DNA from: Desulfobacter latus
GTDB taxonomy: Bacteria > Desulfobacterota > Desulfobacteria > Desulfobacterales > Desulfobacteraceae
Assembly: GCF_013389365.1 (NCBI RefSeq)
Contig: NZ_JACADJ010000007.1
Span: 39,774 to 103,773, forward strand
DNA: 64,000 bases
Direction: 5' to 3'
Below are positions 26,720 through 35,327 of this stretch, piece after piece. Position numbers and translations under genes: made by a program. The notes under the pieces are model-generated. The model had not been told where the DNA came from. It saw nothing but the letters and a program-made list of their open reading frames with translations, and searched no databases. The first letter of the stretch is position 1; each line of letters begins with the position of its first letter.

Positions 26720-27787
26720 TTAACCGTTTTTAAGCCCGTAAACATAGGCGAGCAGTTCAGCCACAGCCTGGTAATATTCAAAGGGAACTTGCCCATCAAT
26801 ATCTACGTCTCTATACAAATTCCGGGCCAAAGGTTTGTCTTCTACAATGGGCACATCATTTTCCCGGGCAATTTTTTTTATATTTGCCGCCACGGCCCCG
26901 GCGCCCTTGGCCACAACCGTGGGGGCATCCATCTTTTTTTTGTCATACTGCAATGCCACGGCAAGATGCGTGGGGTTGGTTACAACCACATCCGCCTCAG
27001 GCACTTCAGCCATCATGCGCTTCCTGGCGGCAGCCATCTGGAGCTGGCGAATTTTGGATTTAACCGCTGGATCGCCTTCTGTTTGCTTACGCTCATCCTT
27101 AACTTCCTTTTGGGTCATTTTCTGGTCTTCTAAAAATTTCCACTTTTGAAACGCATAGTCCAAAATGGCAACCAAAGCCATTATGATACAGACTTTTATG
27201 AAAATCCAAAACGATTTAATAAGAAAAAATAAAAGAATTTGAGCAGTGGATTGATCGTACAGCGTAAGTACATTTGAAATTTCATTTTTTGTGGCCAGAT
27301 AGCAGACCAGTGAAATCACGGCAATCTTAAGCAGTGATTTCACAAATTCAATTAGCGCCCGGGAGGTAAATTTTTGTTTAACCCCGTTAATAGGATTAAG
27401 TTTGCTTAGTTTGGGCTCTATGGCTTTCCAGGACACATGAAAACCGACCTGGGCAATGTTTGATAGCAGCGCCACAACGAAAACCGCTGCAAAAACGGGC
27501 AGGCACATCAGAAACATCTTTTTGGCGTGATAGATCAGCAACACAGTCAAATCTGCCGGGCTTAGTTCCGGTACCCTTTCAAACATAAAATTATAATGAA
27601 ATACGTCTACACAGTTCCGGTAGAAAAAAAGTGCTGTGGCATACAATGCGATAACGCCGCCCAACAAGACAAACACCGAAGGAATTTCCATGCTTTTAGC
27701 AACCTGGCCTTCTTCCCTTGCCTTGTCGAGCTTTCGCGATGATGCGTCCTCGGTTTTCTCGCCGCCACTCTCGGGATCTTCAGCCAT
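26720..27787 (-). CDS. flhB: Flagellar export switch protein FlhB
   Basis: 355 residues with four transmembrane helices and the cytoplasmic autocleavage motif NPTH at residues 271-274, followed by LAVALQYDKKKMDAPTVVAK. Cleavage between Asn and Pro switches export from rod/hook to filament substrates in response to FliK. Its start lies three bases after fliR. The separate small protein at 17.6 kb resembles its C-terminal domain. Confidence 0.97.
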   Translation of the reverse strand: MAEDPESGGEKTEDASSRKLDKAREEGQVAKSMEIPSVFVLLGGVIALYATALFFYRNCVDVFHYNFMFERVPELSPADLTVLLIYHAKKMFLMCLPVFAAVFVVALLSNIAQVGFHVSWKAIEPKLSKLNPINGVKQKFTSRALIEFVKSLLKIAVISLVCYLATKNEISNVLTLYDQSTAQILLFFLIKSFWIFIKVCIIMALVAILDYAFQKWKFLEDQKMTQKEVKDERKQTEGDPAVKSKIRQLQMAAARKRMMAEVPEADVVVTNPTHLAVALQYDKKKMDAPTVVAKGAGAVAANIKKIARENDVPIVEDKPLARNLYRDVDIDGQVPFEYYQAVAELLAYVYGLKNG

Positions 27788-27790
27788 ATA

Positions 27791-28579
27791 TTATCCTCCG
27801 CCCATATAAAATAATAATGCCAGAAACAGTTTTCTGCACGGTTCAATGTAGTCCCGGGTGACGATGACGATGATGGGCAGGGTCATGGAGAAAAAGATCA
27901 GACCCACTGCGATCTTCACCGGGAACGCCACAATCATGACATTGGTCTGGGGTGAAAATTTTGCAATCAACCCAAACCCCGCATTAACAAAGGTCAGGGT
28001 GGCAATGACCGGAGCACTGATTTTAACGGCATTGACAAACAGTCCGGCTGCCACATCCATAACCCGTGGAGCTATCGCAGGATGCATGACAAATCCGCCC
28101 ACAGGCACGAGTTCAAAGCTGTCAATCATGGACATAATAATGACATGGTGTCCGTTGAGTACAAGGAAAATGACCAGGCAGACCCAGTAGCCGATTTGAT
28201 CCATGATGGATACATTTTCACCGCTTTGGGGATCCATGACATTAATCATGGCAAACCCGATTTCAAAGCCGATGAGCTGACCGGCCATCTGAACCCCTGC
28301 AAAAAAGATACGCAGGCAAAGCCCCAGGGTAAAGCCGACCAGGAGTTCTGCCCCCAGCATCAGGCCAAAGGTGGGGATGTCCCGTGGGAAACGGGCCGGA
28401 TCCACAGGCACCACGGTATAAAACACTAAAGTTAGAACCAGCGAGAGTGCTGCTTTCACCCGGGTTGGAATTGCGGAAGACGTAAAGATAGGGAACAAAA
28501 ATAAAAAAACCGACACCCGTGCCAGAACCAGCATAAAGGTTCTGAAGCGGATGGGATCAATAAGATCAAGCAATTCCAC
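27791..28579 (-). CDS. fliR: Flagellar export apparatus protein FliR
   Basis: 262 residues, multi-pass, with the FliR pattern RTFMLVLARVSVFLFLFPIF, LLVGFTLGLCLRIFF and GQLIGFEIGFAMINVMDPQ. It forms the FliPQR core channel of the type III export gate. It sits between fliQ and flhB in the usual order. Confidence 0.96.
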   Translation of the reverse strand: MELLDLIDPIRFRTFMLVLARVSVFLFLFPIFTSSAIPTRVKAALSLVLTLVFYTVVPVDPARFPRDIPTFGLMLGAELLVGFTLGLCLRIFFAGVQMAGQLIGFEIGFAMINVMDPQSGENVSIMDQIGYWVCLVIFLVLNGHHVIIMSMIDSFELVPVGGFVMHPAIAPRVMDVAAGLFVNAVKISAPVIATLTFVNAGFGLIAKFSPQTNVMIVAFPVKIAVGLIFFSMTLPIIVIVTRDYIEPCRKLFLALLFYMGGG

Positions 28580-28670
28580 AGCGGGGTTTGCCTTTCGACA
28601 GGTTATTACGGAATAGATAATATTCCAACACAGAAATTGGGAAAATCAGCATTCTGTAACAGCCTGTCGA

Positions 28671-28940
28671 TCACCGGATATACATGGGTATATTGGTAAT
28701 AATATTGGTGGTGAAAGCCATCATTTTTTCCATCATCCATGGGGCAGTAAACAAAAGTCCGAGAAAAACGGCAATGATTTTGGGTACAAAGGTCAGGGTC
28801 ATCTCCTGGATCTGGGTAACCGCCTGAAACACACTGATGGCAAGACCTGCAATCAGGCCTAAGCCCAGCATGGGCATGGATAACATAATAGTCAGGATGA
28901 TAGCCTGTTTGGCAAGTGCTACAACAAATTCAGGGGTCAT
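28671..28940 (-). CDS. fliQ: Flagellar export apparatus protein FliQ
   Basis: 89 residues with two transmembrane helices, starting MTPEFVVALAKQAI and carrying SVFQAVTQIQEMTLTFVPKI, the conserved FliQ core. The start is the ATG at 28940, just after the fliP stop and preceded by GGAG with a six-base spacer. A TTG four codons earlier is less likely. It packs around FliP and FliR in the export channel. Confidence 0.96.
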   Translation of the reverse strand: MTPEFVVALAKQAIILTIMLSMPMLGLGLIAGLAISVFQAVTQIQEMTLTFVPKIIAVFLGLLFTAPWMMEKMMAFTTNIITNIPMYIR

Positions 28941-28941
28941 T

Positions 28942-29718
28942 TTATACTCCAAAACTTTTGATCATTGAACCTGCAATCAAGTTCCAGCCGTCCACAAGGA
29001 CAAAGAGCATCAACTTGAAAGGCAGGGAAATCATTACCGGGGGCAGCATCATCATGCCCATGGCCAGCAGTACCGAGGCCACGACCATATCAATGACAAG
29101 AAAGGGAACGTACAGAATAAAGCCTACAATAAATGCTGTTTTAAGTTCGGAAATCACAAAGGCCGGAATCATTGCCAGAAGTGACACATCTTCGCGGGTT
29201 TCAGGCTTTTTCATGCCGGCCTCTTTGACAAACAGGGCAATGTCGGCTTCCCGGGTGTTGCGCAGTAAAAATTTTCGTATGGGTTTCTGGGCTTCCTCAA
29301 AGGCTGTTTCATAAGAGATTTCACGTTCGAGATAGGGATTTAAGGCTTTGTCGTATACCTCTAAAGCCACGGGTTTGATAATAAAAAACGTCATGAAAAG
29401 TGAAAGTCCTATAATTACCTGGTTTGGCGGACTTGACTGGGTACCGATGGCCTGGCGCAAAAAATGAAATACCACCACTATACGGGTAAAGGGGGTCATT
29501 AGAATCAGAATGGCCGGGGACAGGGCGATAATGGTTAAAAGGGCTATGATTTCAAGGACCACGGCGACTTCTTCGGGTTCCTGGGCCGTGCCGACATTGA
29601 GTTCAAGGGAAGGAATCGGGAAGGTGACGGCACTTGCCGTATCCGCAAAGACAGCGATCATCATGGCTGCAACCACAATCAACCCGGACCATCCGGTCAG
29701 TCGTGCATATCTGATCAT
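28942..29718 (-). CDS. fliP: Flagellar export apparatus protein FliP
   Basis: 258 residues with a cleavable-type N-terminal signal (TGWSGLIVVAAMMIAVFADT), then MTPFTRIVVVFHFLRQAIGT and PPNQVIIGLSLFMTFFI, and C-terminal LPFKLMLFVLVDGWNL. These are the invariant FliP segments. It forms the pentameric core of the export gate. It shares four bases with fliO. Confidence 0.97.
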   Translation of the reverse strand: MIRYARLTGWSGLIVVAAMMIAVFADTASAVTFPIPSLELNVGTAQEPEEVAVVLEIIALLTIIALSPAILILMTPFTRIVVVFHFLRQAIGTQSSPPNQVIIGLSLFMTFFIIKPVALEVYDKALNPYLEREISYETAFEEAQKPIRKFLLRNTREADIALFVKEAGMKKPETREDVSLLAMIPAFVISELKTAFIVGFILYVPFLVIDMVVASVLLAMGMMMLPPVMISLPFKLMLFVLVDGWNLIAGSMIKSFGV

Positions 29719-30137
29719 GACACGTCTCCGTTGCCGGAATCGGCACGGGGATTGGCAGAATCATTTTTCGAAGGCATTTTGTGCAACCCGTTGCTTTTAG
29801 CAAATTTTTTTTTGAGAAGGGTCTGAAATCCCGTGTCGGTTTCCGCAGGTTCCAATGATGTTCCGGGGGGCTCGTCAAAACGGGCCAGAGACGATATGCC
29901 GGCCGGTGAAACCCCGATGAGAATCGATTCATCCTGGACGGACAGGAGTACCAGTTTGTCTTTGGGGGATAAATGATGGACGGATAACACCTTTATCAGT
30001 TCCACCGAACCTCTGGTTCTGAAGCGGCCCGAGAACCTGCGAACAAGATAAAGGGCTATCAGGAAAAAAGCCAGAACGACAAACAGCATGCCGAAACTTT
30101 TGGCAAATTCCATCCACATATCCGGTTGCGTATTCAC
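29715..30137 (-). CDS. fliO: Flagellar export apparatus assembly protein FliO
   Basis: 140 residues. A single N-terminal transmembrane helix (FGMLFVVLAFFLIALYLVRR) is followed by a small SH3-like cytoplasmic domain (IKVLSVHHLSPKDKLVLLSV, ILIGVSPAGISSL), as in FliO/FliZ proteins. FliO scaffolds FliP oligomer assembly. It lies between fliN and fliP with a four-base overlap at each side. Confidence 0.9.
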   Translation of the reverse strand: MNTQPDMWMEFAKSFGMLFVVLAFFLIALYLVRRFSGRFRTRGSVELIKVLSVHHLSPKDKLVLLSVQDESILIGVSPAGISSLARFDEPPGTSLEPAETDTGFQTLLKKKFAKSNGLHKMPSKNDSANPRADSGNGDVS

Positions 30138-30478
30138 TGATTTTCCGCAGCCAGGGATTTGACGCGGTCAATGGGCGTGATTACGTCGGTAAGGCGAACG
30201 CCGAATTTCTCATTAACCACCACCACTTCTCCCCGGGCAATGAGTTTACGGTTGATATAGACCTCCAAAGGCTCGCCGGCAAGCTTGTTCAACTCAATAA
30301 TGGATCCCTGGGACAGCTGTAAGAGATCGTTGACCAGCATTTTGGTTTTGCCCAGTTCCACGGAAAGTTCCAAAGGGATATCCAGGATAAAATCCAGTTC
30401 CCTTGCGCCATGCTCTTCGTCATATCCGGATTCTTCGTCAAGATTTTCATCATTTATGGTGTTGTTTTTATCAACCAT
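30134..30478 (-). CDS. fliN: Flagellar motor switch protein FliN
   Basis: 114 residues with the SpoA-domain pattern LDIPLELSVELGKTKMLVND, LLQLSQGSIIELNKLAGEPL and INRKLIARGEVVVVNEKFGV. It forms the lower C-ring. The N-terminal 30 residues are acidic and lack the SQDEID motif that FliM has. It begins two bases after the fliM stop. Confidence 0.97.
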   Translation of the reverse strand: MVDKNNTINDENLDEESGYDEEHGARELDFILDIPLELSVELGKTKMLVNDLLQLSQGSIIELNKLAGEPLEVYINRKLIARGEVVVVNEKFGVRLTDVITPIDRVKSLAAENQ

Positions 30479-30480
30479 CT

Positions 30481-31482
30481 TTATCCCTCACAGTCGGTTG
30501 TAATTTTATCGTTGATTTTAAATGCCTGGAATCCCCGCTGAACACCAACGAAACCTGTCAGTTTCACAAGCCCCCCGACAAAGCAGGATAACGGCGCAGA
30601 TGCATCGTTATCCAGCTGGATGACATCACCGGGCTGCATATACAAAAGCCGTTCACCGGTGATTTCGGTCTTGCCCAAAAGAATTCTTAAATCCACCTGG
30701 GAGTTGAGAATAACCTCTTTAATTATCCGCCGCCAGTTATAATCGATTTCTTCAATTTCCGCCTGGACACCGGATGCCGACAGTTTATGCCGCATGGGTT
30801 CGATCATGGAATAGGGATAGCAGACCACAAGATTACCTGCGGCCTGCTCCAATTCGATTTCAAACCGGGTAACGATGACAAGATCTGTGGGCAGCACAAT
30901 GGCCGTGAACTGCGGGTTCATTTCCGAACGGATCAAAGATGCCTTTACCGGCTCTATGGGCGCCCATGACGCTTCAATATTTTTCAGGACGGCCAGCACT
31001 GCTTTTTTAATTATCACCTCTTCAATACGGGTAAATTCCCGGCCTTCCACCCTTGCTCTTCCCAAGGCTGCGCCGCCAAAAAAAGTATCAATGAGATTAT
31101 AAACCAACTGGCTTTCAAACACCACCAGACCATGTCCCCTTAATGGCTCCATCCTGAATACGTGAAGGCTTGTAGGCACAGGAAGACTGCGCACAAATTC
31201 AGAAAACTTCAGGGTATCAAAAGGATTGGCCGATACATCGACATTGGTTTGGAGCAGTGAAGACAATGTGGCCCGAAGTTCTCTGGACAGACGTTCATTA
31301 ATAACGTCAAAGGTAGGCATTCTTGCCCTGACCACCTTGTCCTGGCTGGTGAAATCATAGCTAATACCCCCTTCAACCGCCTCTTCATCAATCTGCGAAA
31401 TATCGGTTTCTGTTTCTACTTCTCCGGAATCCAGTCCGTCTAATAGACTGTCAACCTCGTCCTGGGATAGAATTTCACTCAT
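30481..31482 (-). CDS. fliM: Flagellar motor switch protein FliM
   Basis: 333 residues. The extreme N-terminus MSEILSQDEVDSLLDG is the phospho-CheY docking peptide. The middle CheC-like domain follows, then a C-terminal SpoA domain (TEITGERLLYMQPGDVIQLD). It forms the switch ring with FliG (not in the window) and FliN. The N-terminal peptide is the template for the repeated motif of the 495-residue protein at the end of this operon. Confidence 0.97.
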   Translation of the reverse strand: MSEILSQDEVDSLLDGLDSGEVETETDISQIDEEAVEGGISYDFTSQDKVVRARMPTFDVINERLSRELRATLSSLLQTNVDVSANPFDTLKFSEFVRSLPVPTSLHVFRMEPLRGHGLVVFESQLVYNLIDTFFGGAALGRARVEGREFTRIEEVIIKKAVLAVLKNIEASWAPIEPVKASLIRSEMNPQFTAIVLPTDLVIVTRFEIELEQAAGNLVVCYPYSMIEPMRHKLSASGVQAEIEEIDYNWRRIIKEVILNSQVDLRILLGKTEITGERLLYMQPGDVIQLDNDASAPLSCFVGGLVKLTGFVGVQRGFQAFKINDKITTDCEG

Positions 31483-31489
31483 AATACCA

Positions 31490-32098
31490 TCACTGCATTA
31501 AAAAATTAGTAAAATAAATATGCCTTATGACAACTTTGGAAAAAATTTGATTAATTCGGGTGAGAAGCGCAAATTTCAGTTTAAGTTTACCCTGGGGACT
31601 TCGCAGTTCCATCCATCTCATCTGTCGCACCTGGCTTTCAATTATTTTTCTTATCCTGGGTTCCATGGTATACACTTCTCTTCGAAGTCCGGGGTCCATC
31701 ATTTCAAGGGCAATACCAAAGGATATGTACTGCATGTGTGAATCTTGTTTTAATAAAATTTGCTCAAAAGGCTCAAGCTGTACAATATCCTCAAATATCG
31801 CTTGGCTCTGCTTTCTCAGTGCTGCCTGAATGCGTTCTTCGGTCACGACATCTTCAGCAACCGGCTGTTCAGGAATGTTTTCTTTCTTGCTGCTGAACAG
31901 GAAAAAGAATACACCGGCACCAATCCCGATCAAGAAAAGGAAAAACAACAGGAGAATCATGATCCGCTTTTTTTTCCCTGACAGCAGTCTGCCGATAACC
32001 CCTTTTTTAACCGATTTTTCATCTGAATCTCCGCTATCATTGTCTACGGATTCAGCCGGCTCCCCGCCTTCGATTTCTTCCCGCAGATCTTCAGCCAC
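31490..32098 (-). CDS. fliL: Flagellar basal body-associated protein FliL
   Basis: About 202 residues: a charged N-terminal tail, one transmembrane helix (IMILLLFFLFLIGIGAGVFF) and a periplasmic FliL domain. FliL surrounds the stators and stabilises motor torque. The start chosen is GTG at 32098-32096, preceded by GGGAGG. A longer reading from a TTG at 32164 lacks a ribosome-binding site. It is the first gene of the export operon, 120 bp downstream of a sigma-54 site. Confidence 0.85.
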   Translation of the reverse strand: MAEDLREEIEGGEPAESVDNDSGDSDEKSVKKGVIGRLLSGKKKRIMILLLFFLFLIGIGAGVFFFLFSSKKENIPEQPVAEDVVTEERIQAALRKQSQAIFEDIVQLEPFEQILLKQDSHMQYISFGIALEMMDPGLRREVYTMEPRIRKIIESQVRQMRWMELRSPQGKLKLKFALLTRINQIFSKVVIRHIYFTNFLMQ

Positions 32099-32219
32099 AA
32101 TACCTCCCAAAATAATTTGGTCGTTTCTTTTCCCAGCCCCCGCTCTTGCAGGCTGTATTGCCAATACCTGTAATACTGTAATAATTCAGGTTACAAGTAT
32201 ACAGGTAAAAAAAATGACA

Positions 32220-32234
32220 GCAAGCCTTATGCCA
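32220..32234 (-). promoter_or_regulatory. Sigma-54 promoter for the fliL export operon
   Basis: On the minus strand: TGGCAT-AAGGC-TTGC(T), an excellent -24/-12 match with exact spacing. It lies about 120 bp upstream of the chosen fliL start and is the only promoter candidate seen before the twelve-gene operon. Confidence 0.85.
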
Positions 32235-32520
32235 GCCTGCTTTTATTTTTTACCTAAATCGTGCGGATTTAAAAAATTGTGATAAAGATTATAGGAAAGA
32301 AGAGATATTTGCAAAATTATTTATTGGGGGGAGGCTGAATAACAGCTATGGGTGTAACCTGATTTAATTGATACGCACACTTAATCCAAGGCGAGATGTG
32401 AAATTAATTCAATAAATTATTTTGATTTTTATATATAAAAAAAGGATGTCATCCGCATACAGTATTCTGGTAAAAAACCGTCACGTTTACCATTAATGTG
32501 TCAAGGTTTTGACAGGCTCT

Positions 32521-32701
32521 TAGGCCCATGATCGGAATAAAATCTTCCCAAATATGGTTTAGAATTTTCATTCGTATTCAAGGCGTGGCAATGGGAGCAT
32601 ATGCATATTGAAATATGTACTCATTGTCACAACGAAGAAGACGGATGAAAAGGCAAACCATATGGGAGCGTTTATTTTGATTATTTTGATTATGGGCCTT
32701 A
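32521..32701. repeat. ~180-bp palindromic MITE-like element, copy 2 (inverted)
   Basis: The reverse complement of copy 1 with about 90% identity by eye and an extra TTGATTATTT duplication near the right end. Terminal repeats GGCCCATGATC...AATCATAATGGGCC-like are retained. The right end touches the fliK stop codon, just as copy 1 touches the stop of its neighbour. Confidence 0.85.
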
Positions 32702-34993
32702 TGCAACAAAGTGCAGCGCTCCGCTGTTATTTTTAACAGTGCGCTGAACTGTTAAATTATCTGCCCCATCTTCCTGGGCATCGTCACCGGCCCTGCGTTT
32801 TAGCCGCTTTTTTCCGGCGGACTGATCCTGGGCCCGGGAATCGGCCATGGACTGCTGGAAATCGCTGCTCATATCAACTTCAAAGCTTTCAAGACTGATC
32901 CCCGAGGAAGAGAGCATGGTTTTGATTTCATTAACATTGGCTGCCAGAATATCTTTTGCTGACTGATTTTCGGTAATTACGCTGACTTTCATGGTGCTCT
33001 CCGTATGCTCAATACTCATGTACACCCGGCCTAACTCAGCGGGTTTCAGTTGCATCCGGATGGTGTCGTCACCGGTGTTAATGGACCGGACAATGCTTTT
33101 TTCCACCTGTCGGGTGACAAAGTCAGGCAGTGTAGAAAAGGCCTGCTCGCTTCTTTGTGTGTTTGACGCTCCCACCGTCGTTGTTGTAATTGATTTTTCC
33201 ACACCAAAGACAAGGGGTTGGGTTTCTGATATTTTAGACGTTGTGTCCCCTGACTGGAAATTGGTGCTGGACGCCGCCTTTTCCAGAGCAGCGGCATCGG
33301 CCTGGGCTGCTTTAATGGAAGCCTGTGATACCGATTCTTTGCTTGTTCCAGCCGTGCCTGAAAAATTATTGGCTATTTTAAATGCACGATCAGAGTCGGT
33401 ATTCTCTGTTTGAATATCAGCGAATCTCGTATTGCCAAATGCCGGAGTATCGACAGTCTTTTTTGTTGTATTCACGTCATCCCTGCTGATTTGATCCATG
33501 AACTGAACCTGGAACCGATCCTCAATTTCTTTGACTATGGCATTTGAACTTGCGCTAAGCGCTAGGGTGGAATTAATACCCTGTTCACTATTTTCTTGAA
33601 TATTCAGTCCGGAAAAAAGCTGATTAAGCAATCCATGACGGCCGGACGGGGTTGCAAGTGCGTCAATGGAATCCGTTGTAAACATTGTTGATACGGATTG
33701 TTCAGGCCGGTCAGCCCGGCCGTCTTTTATAGAATCAAGTTTTTGCCCCAACGCATCAATTACTGTGGTCAGGGTCAACGGCTCGCCGGATTCTTTAATA
33801 ATAATAAAAGAATCCAGATCAAGTTGTTTTAAAAGGGTGGTATATGCGTCATCCTCACCATCTGTCTGATAGGTCAGGCCGGATTCACCGGCTGTATTCA
33901 AAAGCTGCTCAAGCTGTTCAATAAACCCATCAAAATCAAATCCCCGGGTTCCTTCGGAGACGTCATCCATGATTGCGGTGATTTTATGCGCATCCACCCC
34001 CATCATTGACAAAAGTGATTTGATATAGGGCAGATCCGAGGTGGGCATGAGCGTCTCTGCCTGGGTGATATCCTCATCTTCAGCAAGGGGCAGTTCAAAC
34101 AATTCACCCATGAAATCGGACACGGATATCAGGCCGTTCTTCTCTTCGAGGGTAAGGGTTAAATTCGACATCAGTTCCTCAACAGAAGTCTGGTCAAAAC
34201 CTGCCTGAACAAGCAGATGTCCAAGGGCTTCAAGTCCCTCTTTATCTATGGATAGATTGTCCAGATCGGAATCGGAAAGGGATAAAAGCAGACTTTTTAA
34301 TTGCGTGAGGAATTCAGTGCCGCCGCCATTTTCCAGCGCCTCTTCAATGTTTGAAACCTTCTGTTTGGTCGTTCGGACAGCAAAATGAGCATTTTCCGGG
34401 GTGGGAATTTCAATGTTCCGCCTGCCTATGGCCGGATTGGGGTCTTGCGCCATATCTTGGGGTGAGATTTCGGTTTCAGTGTCAGCCCCCTTCTGTTTGG
34501 TCGTTCGGACAGCAAAATGAGCGTTTTCCGGGGTGGCGATTTCAATGTTCCGCCCGCCTATGGCCGGATTGGGGTCTTGCGCCATGTCTTGGGGTGAGAT
34601 TTCGGTTTCAGTGTCAGCCCCCTTCTGTTTAGTCGTTCGGACAGCAAAATGAGCGTTTTCCAGGGTAGCGATTTCAATGTTCTGCTCCCCCATGGATAGA
34701 TTGCGCTTTTGCGCAGTGTTCAGCAATGAGGCTTCCGTTTGCATATTATGATCTTTTGAGATTTTTGAAAGGCCGCCCTTTGTGTCGTCCACAACGCCTC
34801 TCATCTCATTTGTGCGTTCCATGCTTGGAGCCATGCTTGGAGTCTGCTGCATGGTTTTGTCCAGTTGTGCCTGAAATGCGGATACCGCAAAACCACTGTC
34901 TTTGGAAACAGCGCTGCTATCGGTTGCATTCACGAGGGCGCCTGAAGAAGTTCCTGACAGTAACGCATTGATCTCTGAAACATTGGATAACAT
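32699..34993 (-). CDS. fliK: Flagellar hook-length control protein FliK
   Basis: 764 residues, long for FliK. Most of it is low-complexity, Ser/Thr/Gln-rich and presumably disordered, serving as the molecular ruler. The C-terminal Flg_hook domain contains DDTIRMQLKPAELGRVYMSI and MKVSVITENQSAKDILAANV. Near residues 100-212 there is a tandem array of 44-residue repeats. It has its own sigma-54 promoter and ends at the palindromic element that separates it from fliL. flgD and flgE, its usual neighbours, are absent. Confidence 0.9.
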   Translation of the reverse strand: MLSNVSEINALLSGTSSGALVNATDSSAVSKDSGFAVSAFQAQLDKTMQQTPSMAPSMERTNEMRGVVDDTKGGLSKISKDHNMQTEASLLNTAQKRNLSMGEQNIEIATLENAHFAVRTTKQKGADTETEISPQDMAQDPNPAIGGRNIEIATPENAHFAVRTTKQKGADTETEISPQDMAQDPNPAIGRRNIEIPTPENAHFAVRTTKQKVSNIEEALENGGGTEFLTQLKSLLLSLSDSDLDNLSIDKEGLEALGHLLVQAGFDQTSVEELMSNLTLTLEEKNGLISVSDFMGELFELPLAEDEDITQAETLMPTSDLPYIKSLLSMMGVDAHKITAIMDDVSEGTRGFDFDGFIEQLEQLLNTAGESGLTYQTDGEDDAYTTLLKQLDLDSFIIIKESGEPLTLTTVIDALGQKLDSIKDGRADRPEQSVSTMFTTDSIDALATPSGRHGLLNQLFSGLNIQENSEQGINSTLALSASSNAIVKEIEDRFQVQFMDQISRDDVNTTKKTVDTPAFGNTRFADIQTENTDSDRAFKIANNFSGTAGTSKESVSQASIKAAQADAAALEKAASSTNFQSGDTTSKISETQPLVFGVEKSITTTTVGASNTQRSEQAFSTLPDFVTRQVEKSIVRSINTGDDTIRMQLKPAELGRVYMSIEHTESTMKVSVITENQSAKDILAANVNEIKTMLSSSGISLESFEVDMSSDFQQSMADSRAQDQSAGKKRLKRRAGDDAQEDGADNLTVQRTVKNNSGALHFVA
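34359..34690. repeat. 132-bp tandem repeat within fliK (two full units plus a partial)
   Basis: Units begin with TTCTGTTTGGTCGTTCGG on the plus strand at 34359, 34491 and 34623, exactly 132 bp (44 codons) apart. The first two are nearly identical; the third is truncated and more diverged. Exact frame preservation means unit gain or loss would change ruler length without breaking the gene. Confidence 0.9.
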
Positions 34994-35061
34994 GACTCCC
35001 CTTTACTTTATTCTCGATGATCGACGTATTGGCCTTTTTCATAGGTTTTACCGTCAAAGAA

Positions 35062-35076
35062 GCAACCATCATGCCA
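35062..35076 (-). promoter_or_regulatory. Sigma-54 promoter for fliK
   Basis: On the minus strand: TGGCAT-GATGG-TTGC(T), matching both elements with correct spacing, about 70 bp before the fliK ATG. It is the third such site in the flagellar region. Confidence 0.83.
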
Positions 35077-35239
35077 CTTAATCTATATATAGATTTATAT
35101 CCAATATTTTCAATTTGTTATGATAGATATAACTATGCGTGAAATTAAAAATATCACGGTTGACGAGGCAGGAACTTCCTATAAAAGAAAAGGATAAGGG
35201 AAATAATTACCTGTTTTCCTTAAACTCAATCATAAATAT

Positions 35240-35307
35240 ACCCCGGCGCATCAGGATGTTGCGACAGATCATACTACGCAGTAACATCACAGTGGTGGTG
35301 CCGGGGT
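35240..35307 (-). terminator. Long GC-rich hairpin after trpB2
   Basis: ACCCCGGC (35240-35247) pairs with GCCGGGGT (35300-35307), with further inner pairing of GATGTTGC and GCAGTAACATC. It lies 20 bp past the trpB2 stop, in the right place for a terminator, though only a short T-rich tract follows. It could also be a REP-like palindrome. Confidence 0.6.
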
Positions 35308-35327
35308 AAATTGGGGGGGACAGCAGA

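Noticed and set aside
32099..32164. Longer FliL from a TTG at 32164
   Set aside because: No ribosome-binding site there; GTG at 32098 has GGGAGG at suitable distance.
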